This document shows positions 14,340 to 19,987 of a stretch of DNA of 19,987 bases, piece by piece. Position 1 is the stretch's first letter. Each line of letters begins with the position of its first letter. This DNA comes from DASPXK01 sp035637315 (lineage in GTDB: Bacteria > Chloroflexota > UBA6077 > JACCZL01), in the NCBI GenBank assembly GCA_035637315.1, contig DASPXK010000088.1:1-19987 (forward strand), written 5' to 3'. Below the pieces are notes generated by a model that ran no database searches, had not been told where the DNA came from, and worked only from the letters and a program-made list of their open reading frames with translations. The translations under genes and the position numbers were made by a program.

Positions 14340-14394
14340 TATGATGGCGGGGCCGGGCCGCCAACCGGCCGGGCCGCGCCTTCGCGACAGGGAG
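14340..14394 (+). promoter_or_regulatory. Candidate -10 box and ribosome binding site of the ThDP enzyme
   Basis: TATGAT at 14340-14345 is a good -10 element without a clear -35. A transcript from about 14352 would carry AGGGAG (14389-14394) eight bases before the ATG at 14403. This places the start at 14403 rather than at the in-frame ATG at 14328, which lies upstream of the -10. Confidence 0.45.
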
Positions 14395-14402
14395 AAACGA
14401 CG

Positions 14403-16220
14403 ATGATAACAGTCAGAACGCCGCGGCCGATCGATGCCCCGGCCGGAATCGTCGACGCCTCAGGCCGCCCCACGTGGGGGTCGGACCTGATCATGGACGT
14501 CTTGCGGCTGCTGGACATCGAGTACGCGGCGGTGCTGCCCGGGTCCACCTACCGTGGCATTCACGATTCGGCCGTCAACTACACCGCCAACCGGCGGCCC
14601 GAGTTGATCCTGTGCAATCACGAGATGATCACCGTCGCCGTGGCGCATGGGTACGCCAAGGTAGCTGGACGTCCGATGGCGGCCATCGTGCACAACGTCG
14701 TCGGCTTACTCAATACCTCGATGACGATCTACAACGCCTGGTGTGATCGAGAGCCGGTGCTGGTGTTGGGGGGCACCGGTCCAGTCGACCCCGTCAAGCG
14801 ACGCCCGTGGATCGACTGGATCCACACGGCGAACGTTCAGGGCAACCTGGTTCGCGACTACACGAAATGGGACGACCAGCCCAGCTCGCTCGAGGCGATT
14901 CCGCAAAGTCTGCTGCGCGCCTACCGCGTCGCGGTGACCCAGCCTGCAGGGCCGGTGTACGTCTGCTTCGACGTGGAGCTGCAGGAGAAGGAGGTGGCGC
15001 GCCCATTCAAGCTGCCAGACGCAGAGCGTTACCGTCCGGCTGCGCCGTCCCAGCCTGATCAGGCAGCCCTTCGCCAGGTGGCCCGGCTGCTGGTGGGCGC
15101 CGAGCTACCGCTCTGTCTCGCCGACCGCGTTGGGTGTCGGGGCGAGGGGGTCCGGGCGCTGGCCGCGCTGGCCGAGCTGCTGGCCATGCCGGTCGTCGAC
15201 CTGGGCGCGCGCCAAAGCTTCCCCACCCCGCATCCGCTGGACTTCGCCGCTCTGCAGCGTGAGCTGCTGCGCGAGGCGGACGTGGTGCTGGGACTGGACG
15301 TGGTCGATCTGGAAGGTGCTACCCGCCTGCCGGCGAGCGGCGGGGACGGCGCCACGCCGGGCGCCCAAGCCCGCAGCCAGAAGGTCATCAGCATCTCGCA
15401 GGACGAGCTGATCCACCGCGGCACGACGGCCGACTACCAGGCCCTGCCCGCTGTGGACTTACCAGTCCTGGGCGACGGCGGGCTGGCGCTGCCGCTGCTA
15501 ATCGAGGAGTGTCGTGCGCTGCTGGATGGCGGGGCGCGCGGCCGCGTCGACCGGCGGCGCCAGGCGCTCGAAGCGCGCCAGGACCGGCTGCGCGAGCAGC
15601 AGCGCCGCTACGTCGAGCAGCAATGGGATCACCCCCAGATCACCGAGACCCGCCTGGTGGCCGAGCTGTGGCAGGCCGTCAAGGGCGAGGAGTTCGTCTT
15701 CACCAATGGCCGGCTGCGCCGCATGGCGCCCGGGGTGTGCGAGATCCCAGGCCCGGACAGCAACGTCGGAAGCGGCGGGGCCGGCGGGGCAGTCGGCTCC
15801 GCGACGGGTGTCGCGCTCGGCTCCGCGTTGGCGCTCAAGGACAGCGGCAAGCTGCCGGTCGCGATCCTCGGCGACGGCGAGTTCCTGGCCTCGATCCAGG
15901 CGCTCTGGACCGCGGCCCACTACCGCATCCCGTCGCTCTGGGTGATCAATAACAACCGCTCCTACTTCAACGACGAGGACCATCAGGACCGCGTGGCCAA
16001 GATGCGGGACCGGCCGCCCGAGAATCGCTGGATCGCGCAGCGACTGGAGAACCCGGAGGTCGACTTCGCCGCCATCACTCGCACGTTCGGGCTGGCCGGC
16101 GAGGGGCCGATCAAGTCCGCCGCCGACCTCGGCCCGGCCCTCAGCCGCGCCGTCGAGGCCGTCAAGCGAGGGCAGCTCGCCGTGGTCGACGTCTGGACCG
16201 AGAACCGCTCCGCCGGCTGA
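14403..16220 (+). CDS. Thiamine-diphosphate-dependent enzyme, acetolactate synthase-like
   Basis: The 605-residue protein has the three-domain layout of the acetohydroxyacid synthase/benzoylformate decarboxylase superfamily. The PYR domain (about 24-190) has the cofactor-activating Glu in LCNHEMITVAVAHGYAKVAGRPM (E74). The central domain is about 215-375. The ThDP-binding domain (about 415-600) has GDGEF (490-494) and the paired NNN (516-518) of the GDG...NN motif. The canonical QHE around the activating Glu is NHE here. The central domain is divergent and followed by a charged helix (about 382-405). This fits annotations such as thiamine pyrophosphate-binding protein, with an unknown 2-oxo acid substrate; no regulatory subunit gene is adjacent. 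The start is set by AGGGAG. The gene converges on the YfhO-like gene across a hairpin. Confidence 0.88.
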   Translation: MITVRTPRPIDAPAGIVDASGRPTWGSDLIMDVLRLLDIEYAAVLPGSTYRGIHDSAVNYTANRRPELILCNHEMITVAVAHGYAKVAGRPMAAIVHNVVGLLNTSMTIYNAWCDREPVLVLGGTGPVDPVKRRPWIDWIHTANVQGNLVRDYTKWDDQPSSLEAIPQSLLRAYRVAVTQPAGPVYVCFDVELQEKEVARPFKLPDAERYRPAAPSQPDQAALRQVARLLVGAELPLCLADRVGCRGEGVRALAALAELLAMPVVDLGARQSFPTPHPLDFAALQRELLREADVVLGLDVVDLEGATRLPASGGDGATPGAQARSQKVISISQDELIHRGTTADYQALPAVDLPVLGDGGLALPLLIEECRALLDGGARGRVDRRRQALEARQDRLREQQRRYVEQQWDHPQITETRLVAELWQAVKGEEFVFTNGRLRRMAPGVCEIPGPDSNVGSGGAGGAVGSATGVALGSALALKDSGKLPVAILGDGEFLASIQALWTAAHYRIPSLWVINNNRSYFNDEDHQDRVAKMRDRPPENRWIAQRLENPEVDFAAITRTFGLAGEGPIKSAADLGPALSRAVEAVKRGQLAVVDVWTENRSAG

Positions 16221-16237
16221 CGCGGCGCGCACTCGTA

Positions 16238-16259
16238 GGAGCGCTGCTTGCTGCGCCCC
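16238..16259. terminator. Hairpin between convergent genes (possible bidirectional terminator)
   Basis: GGAGCGCTGC (16238-16247), TT, GCTGCGCCCC (16250-16259) form a 10-bp stem with two mismatches, placed in the 64-base gap between two converging stop codons. A half copy of the same element (GTAGGGCGCAGCATGC) sits at 19383-19398, so it is also a dispersed repeat. No T-tract is visible. Confidence 0.5.
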
Positions 16260-16284
16260 TGGGAACGTAAGGGCAGGGCAAGCC

Positions 16285-19200
16285 CTACTGGGTTCCGCGT
16301 CCCTGCAGCGCGAAGAGCGCGGCCCCCAACGCTGTGCCCACCACCGCCACGCCCGCGACGCCGCTGAGCCCGAAGCCAACCTTCATCCACCAGGGGTCGT
16401 ACACGAACGTGACAATGTGCGAGCCGGCTGGGACTGGAACGGCGCGCTGAATGACGTTGGCACGAATGACCGGTAGCTCGCGGTCGTCCAGCCTCGCGCC
16501 CCAGCCCTCGTCGTAGCGATCGGCCAGCACCAGGTAGCCGGGCTGGACCAGGTCCGATCTGACCACCACCCGGGTCGGCTCGTAGAGCAGCAGCTCGGCC
16601 TGGCCGACCGGCTCGGAGCCCTGCGCTTGGCGAACGTCGGCCGGACCCACCCCCTCGACCATGATCTCGCGGCTGGGATCCCAGGTCCGGTGCAATAGCT
16701 GGTCGAGGACCGGCACTCCAGGCTCAGCTTGAATGGCGCCGCCGACGACGTACACGCGCGGCCACGAGGCCGTGTTCTCGAAAAGCTGCAGGCTGGCATC
16801 CTCGTAGATCAGCCGGTACTTTGCCTTGTCGCTCGGCGTGAGGGAGTACGTGCTGCCCTCGGCGCTGTGCAGGCCGAGCCCGTGGAGGAGGAAGCGGCCC
16901 TGCGGCGCCAGCGTCCGAACGGCCAGGCCGACAATCCCCAGCGGAGGGCTGACCGTAAGCTTGCTGCCGTACAGGCGCACCGGGCGACCAGTCCCATTGG
17001 GCACGAACGAGGTGCCGGCCCAGACGACGGGTGGACCGACGTACGCGGCCGTCGGATAGCCGGGCTGTGGGGCCAGGTACTCGGCGACGTCCACGCCGGC
17101 CCGAAGAGTCAGTGGGTGGCGCTGGCCGTCTGTACCGAGCAGAGTTAGCTCGGCGACCGGTGTCCCCACCGCGACCTCGCCGAGCCCCTCGACGGCGGCG
17201 ACGACCGTCAAGCTCTCGACCTGCCTGCCGGTCGAAGGCGCGCTGCTGGGCGGCACCCGAAACTCTTCGCTGCCGGAGGGATTGCCTGACTCGCCGCTCA
17301 TCAGTCGGTCGGATGGATGGTAGAGCGTGCCCTCGTAGGTCCGCTGGCCAGGAATGCGCCGCCCCGCGAGGACGAAGCGGGCATTGAACAGGTCGAGCAG
17401 GAAGTTGTCCTGGCCGACGATGCTCCACCAGTAGTCGCTGAACCGACGCGGTTCGAGCGAGGTGTAGCCGTTGACGGTGGCCAGTCCGGCCGGCACGAGC
17501 TGATTGGGACCAAGGGTTGAATTGAGGTCCGGCTCTACGAACACACGAAACGGCTCCGATTGAGCCGTTAGGAGGTCGAGCGCCGGCGTGTGCGGGCGGA
17601 GCTGGTCAGGGAGCTGGCGGGGGTAGAGGCCGCCCACGAAGAGCCACAAGTCCAGGACAACCAGGCCGCCCAGCGCGGCTCGCCAGAGTTTGTCCAACCG
17701 TGGGCGCGCGAGCCAGGCGTGGAGCACGAGCGGCACGATCAGGAGGAGGAGGAGGCTGAGGCCGGTGCGAAGGTTGTCCGGGCGCGAGAACTCCAGTAGC
17801 CCATAGTGGACGTGCCAGGGGCCGAGCTGCCAGTTCTCTTTGCTGGTCTGGGTGTAGAGCACGCGGAACAGCTCCAGGCCCGGTGACGGGTCGTATTGGA
17901 TCCACCAACGCGCCGCCTGGATCAGGACGGCCAGGCCGAGCGAAAGGAGCGACAGGCCGGTCAGCAGCGCCAGGAGACCACGAGGCAAAAGCCGGCCGGC
18001 TGGGCCGCGCGCCCGGCGCCCCAGCCAGTCCGCCCCGAGCGCTGCCAGGCAGGCCACCGCGAGTTGGAGCAAAAGGCTGAAGCGAGCCGGCGCTCGCAGG
18101 AACGAGAAGCCGGGCAGGGTCCAGATGACAGTGTAGGGCTTGATCGGCAGGTAGTCGCCCATGCAGAGCGCCAGACTCGCCACGCCCACGATGGCGAAGA
18201 ACAGTGCCGCCCGGGTCCGGACGAAGCCGATCCCCACGATGGCCAGCACGAGCGGCGCGATTCCCGAGTACAGCGTCGTTTCATGGGGACTCCAGAGCGA
18301 CCACGAGCGGACCGCGTCGAAGTGAAACATGTACGGGAAGATCGCGGTCAGCAGCTGGGGGGGTGAGATCGAATAAGTCGTGGCGTAGGTGTAGGTACCG
18401 GCGGACGAACGGAGTGACCGTTGGGCGAGCCACAACAGTGGGACGAGCTGGGCGCCCGCGAGTCCTACGCCAACGGCGCCGATGCCCGCGCCGATTCGCA
18501 GCCGCGACAGCAACCAGGCCCTCACCCGGGAGTCACGAGTCGCGAGTTGCGAGTCGCGAGTCGAACCCGCTTCGGTCGTGACTCGTGACTCGCGACTTGC
18601 GACTTGCGACCCGCCTAGCGGCCCGACGACCAGGTAGGCGGCGAGAACGAGCAGGCTCAGCAGGACCGGCTGGACGTGGAATCCGAGACACTGGAGCGCC
18701 AGGACCAGACCACCGGCGAGTGTCCAGAGCGCGCGAGTCGGGCCGCTCGCCCGCAGCGTCAGCTCGGCGGCAACGAGCAGCCAGGGCAGCCACGCGGCGC
18801 TCCGCAGGATGTTGTCGTGCTGAAGGTGGCCAACCAGGAAACTGCCGTACGCAAAGGACAGCCCACCGATGAAGGCCCCGAACTGGCCGACTCGCAGGAC
18901 TCGAGCCAACGCGTACAGTCCCAGCGCGGCAACGGCGTAGTGGAGCGCCCGCATCCAGGCGTACGCGTCGGGAGTCGGAAGCCAGGCCAAAAGGAGAAGG
19001 CTTGGCGGGTAGAGAGGACCGATCTCGCCGTCAGCCAGGAGCGGGTAACCGCCGAATATGAGCGGCAGCCAGAAAGGCAGGCGGCCCTGTCTGACCTCCG
19101 CAGCCATCCACTCCGTGAGCGGATAGTAAAAGGCGGTGGTGTCGCGGCCGTACGCCAGCGGGCCGCCAGTCAGCTCGTCGACGAAGACGAGCGCTGTGAA

Positions 19201-19317
19201 GGCTAGCAGCAGGAGCGGCGGCAGCAGAGCCACGCCGATGGCGCGCACGCCCCCACCCAGTCGCAGTAAGCCACCTGGGACCGTTACTGCTGGCCGAGCA
19301 TCCGGGACGACGACCAA
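16285..19317 (-). CDS. YfhO-type multi-pass membrane protein (GT-C-like)
   Basis: The 1010-residue protein starts with a hydrophobic helix (about 27-47) followed by YGRDTTAFYYPLTEWMAAEV (56-75) and the diagnostic run RLPFWLPLIFGGYPLLADGEIGPLYPPSLLL (79-109), as in YfhO/bacterial membrane protein families. About ten further transmembrane segments extend to about residue 560, then a large extracytoplasmic domain and a final transmembrane helix (about 980-1000). B. subtilis YfhO is implicated in lipoteichoic acid glycosylation, so a glycosyl-transfer role at the cell surface is possible but unproven here. Residues 236-263 are encoded by an in-frame palindromic repeat. The TTG at 19317 has GGAG eight bases upstream; a GTG at residue 24 is an alternative. 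It converges with the ThDP enzyme gene. Confidence 0.85.
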   Translation of the reverse strand: MVVVPDARPAVTVPGGLLRLGGGVRAIGVALLPPLLLLAFTALVFVDELTGGPLAYGRDTTAFYYPLTEWMAAEVRQGRLPFWLPLIFGGYPLLADGEIGPLYPPSLLLLAWLPTPDAYAWMRALHYAVAALGLYALARVLRVGQFGAFIGGLSFAYGSFLVGHLQHDNILRSAAWLPWLLVAAELTLRASGPTRALWTLAGGLVLALQCLGFHVQPVLLSLLVLAAYLVVGPLGGSQVASRESRVTTEAGSTRDSQLATRDSRVRAWLLSRLRIGAGIGAVGVGLAGAQLVPLLWLAQRSLRSSAGTYTYATTYSISPPQLLTAIFPYMFHFDAVRSWSLWSPHETTLYSGIAPLVLAIVGIGFVRTRAALFFAIVGVASLALCMGDYLPIKPYTVIWTLPGFSFLRAPARFSLLLQLAVACLAALGADWLGRRARGPAGRLLPRGLLALLTGLSLLSLGLAVLIQAARWWIQYDPSPGLELFRVLYTQTSKENWQLGPWHVHYGLLEFSRPDNLRTGLSLLLLLIVPLVLHAWLARPRLDKLWRAALGGLVVLDLWLFVGGLYPRQLPDQLRPHTPALDLLTAQSEPFRVFVEPDLNSTLGPNQLVPAGLATVNGYTSLEPRRFSDYWWSIVGQDNFLLDLFNARFVLAGRRIPGQRTYEGTLYHPSDRLMSGESGNPSGSEEFRVPPSSAPSTGRQVESLTVVAAVEGLGEVAVGTPVAELTLLGTDGQRHPLTLRAGVDVAEYLAPQPGYPTAAYVGPPVVWAGTSFVPNGTGRPVRLYGSKLTVSPPLGIVGLAVRTLAPQGRFLLHGLGLHSAEGSTYSLTPSDKAKYRLIYEDASLQLFENTASWPRVYVVGGAIQAEPGVPVLDQLLHRTWDPSREIMVEGVGPADVRQAQGSEPVGQAELLLYEPTRVVVRSDLVQPGYLVLADRYDEGWGARLDDRELPVIRANVIQRAVPVPAGSHIVTFVYDPWWMKVGFGLSGVAGVAVVGTALGAALFALQGRGTQ
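18530..18610. repeat. 81-bp heptamer-based palindrome inside the YfhO-like gene
   Basis: Left arm 18530-18563 consists of five heptamers (GAGTCAC, GAGTCGC, GAGTTGC, GAGTCGC, GAGTCG). Right arm 18577-18610 is its approximate reverse complement. The loop is 13 bases. Total length 81 is divisible by three, so the reading frame survives and encodes an Arg/Ser/Thr-rich loop (SQVASRESRVTTEAGSTRDS and onward) between two membrane segments. Confidence 0.88.
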
Positions 19318-19381
19318 CCCTCAGCTCCGTGATCAGACCGTCGTAGCTTAGCAGTCGTCAGTCGGCCGAGGGCAGAGCAAC

Positions 19382-19437
19382 CGTAGGGCGCAGCATGCCT
19401 ACTGTCTGCTGCCGCTGCCTACTGCCTACTGCCTACT
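19382..19437. repeat. Hairpin half-copy plus GCCTACT heptamer array
   Basis: CGTAGGGCGCAGCATGC (19382-19398) matches one arm of the 16238-16259 hairpin family. It runs directly into units of GCCTACT at 19397-19403, 19417-19423, 19424-19430 and 19431-19437, with degenerate units GTCTGCT and GCCGCT between. Confidence 0.8.
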
Positions 19438-19592
19438 TGTTAAGCTACCCTTCGGCGCGATGTGGCAGGACAAAAGGGTCTCGTCTAACTGCTCAACACC
19501 TGCTACGGAACCCGCAGCCCTTCAGAGGGCGGCGGATGTGTAAGCTGCGCCGTGCGTTGGGTCATCCACGCGAGCTAACGTAGGAGTTACAC

Positions 19593-19886
19593 GTGTCCCG
19601 TCGGGCGGGTGGTGCCTGGTCAGCGCCCGGAAGCCCGTTGGTTCCTGACACCGGGCGCGCGCCCCTCAGCACCGCTCCGGAGAGGTGCCCGATGGCTCCT
19701 GACACATCGCACCAGGCGGAGCGGGCCGCGCTGGCGGCCGGCCCCACCTCGCTGAGCGACCGCCGACCAAGCCGGGATCGCCCCGTCGCGGCTCCACGTC
19801 TTGGTGACGCTATGGCCGCCGTGGGCGTAGTGGAGCAGCAGGGGCGACCGCTATTGGAATGGCCCGGTCGCCACGGCCTTGCCTAA
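19593..19886 (+). CDS. Hypothetical 97-residue open frame (doubtful)
   Basis: The GTG at 19593 is preceded by AGGAG six bases away, which is the main argument for translation. The product is rich in Ala, Arg, Pro and Gly, shows no recognised motif, signal peptide or membrane segment, and its third-position GC looks lower than in the clear genes. It could be a random frame in a gene-poor stretch or a decayed gene. Confidence 0.22.
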   Translation: MSRRAGGAWSAPGSPLVPDTGRAPLSTAPERCPMAPDTSHQAERAALAAGPTSLSDRRPSRDRPVAAPRLGDAMAAVGVVEQQGRPLLEWPGRHGLA

Positions 19887-19927
19887 GTTCTCAACTGATC
19901 CCGCAGGCTCCGCCATCGTGCCGCGAT

Positions 19928-19956
19928 CAGACACGAACACACGTTCGCGATATAAT
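19928..19956 (+). promoter_or_regulatory. Near-consensus promoter at the right edge
   Basis: CAGACA (19928-19933), a 17-base spacer and a perfect TATAAT (19951-19956). A GTG follows 8 bases later at 19965, the same geometry as the cyclase and adenosine deaminase promoters. Confidence 0.65.
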
Positions 19957-19964
19957 CTGGTAGC

Positions 19965-19987
19965 GTGCCGCGCGCAGCCGGGAGTTG
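19965..19987 (+). CDS. Probable leaderless gene start, truncated by the window end
   Basis: Only GTG and six following codons (MPRAAGS) are visible, so no function can be given. The call rests on the TATAAT box ending 8 bases upstream, with no room for a ribosome binding site. Confidence 0.35.

Larger units (their letters stand above)
19318..19927. other. Gene-poor stretch upstream of the YfhO-like gene
   Basis: No gene with recognisable family features is visible here. The stretch holds a half copy of the 16238 hairpin, a heptamer array, and one possible but unconvincing open frame (19593-19886). Confidence 0.5.

Noticed and set aside
14328..14402. N-terminal extension of the ThDP enzyme to ATG 14328
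   Set aside because: The candidate -10 box lies inside this segment and AGGGAG precedes the ATG at 14403, where conserved sequence begins.

Overview
The window reads as about 20 kb of a high-GC (roughly two thirds G+C) bacterial chromosome, most likely a Chloroflexota genome or metagenome-assembled relative. This placement is an inference. It rests on the dispersed repeat family TGTCATTCTGAGCG(C/A)AGCGAAGAATC, which in my experience is common in Chloroflexota genomes, on a Tat-exported GVxG-repeat surface protein of a type frequent there, and on the high GC and GTG/TTG starts. No rRNA, tRNA, CRISPR array, transposase or phage structural gene is visible.

Left part (1-5720). A 5'-truncated molybdopterin-binding subunit of a xanthine dehydrogenase/aldehyde oxidase family enzyme is followed on the same strand by an M20-family metallopeptidase, with a palindromic repeat between them. 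Then come a minus-strand RelE/Phd-type toxin-antitoxin pair with an operator-like upstream region, an alpha/beta hydrolase on the plus strand, and a convergent SAM methyltransferase gene broken by two compensating frameshifts.

Centre (5789-13146). An adenosine deaminase gene is divergent from the methyltransferase, with overlapping -10 boxes between them. A near-tandem repeat array follows, then a DUF6282-like amidohydrolase gene with a probable frameshift at its 5' end, a coiled-coil/Tat-signal/beta-repeat surface protein, and a CHASE2-adenylate cyclase. The cyclase overlaps, tail to tail, a minus-strand FecR-domain protein that is preceded by a 38-codon reading frame.

Right part (13208-19987). 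An MTAP/PNP-type nucleoside phosphorylase on the minus strand is divergent from a ThDP-dependent acetolactate-synthase-like enzyme. That enzyme converges on a 1010-residue YfhO-type multi-pass membrane protein carrying an in-frame palindromic repeat insertion. The last 670 bases are gene-poor, with short repeats and, at the edge, a strong promoter that probably starts a leaderless gene.

How the genes work together: three genes belong to purine metabolism by family (xanthine dehydrogenase-like, adenosine deaminase, MTAP/PNP), but they are not in one operon. The cyclase and FecR protein may form a cell-envelope signalling pair. I see no coherent, clearly undescribed multi-gene system. The most distinctive signals are four or five palindromic or tandem repeat families packed into and around genes, recurrent leaderless-start promoters, two genes with frameshifts, and the unusual surface-protein architecture.
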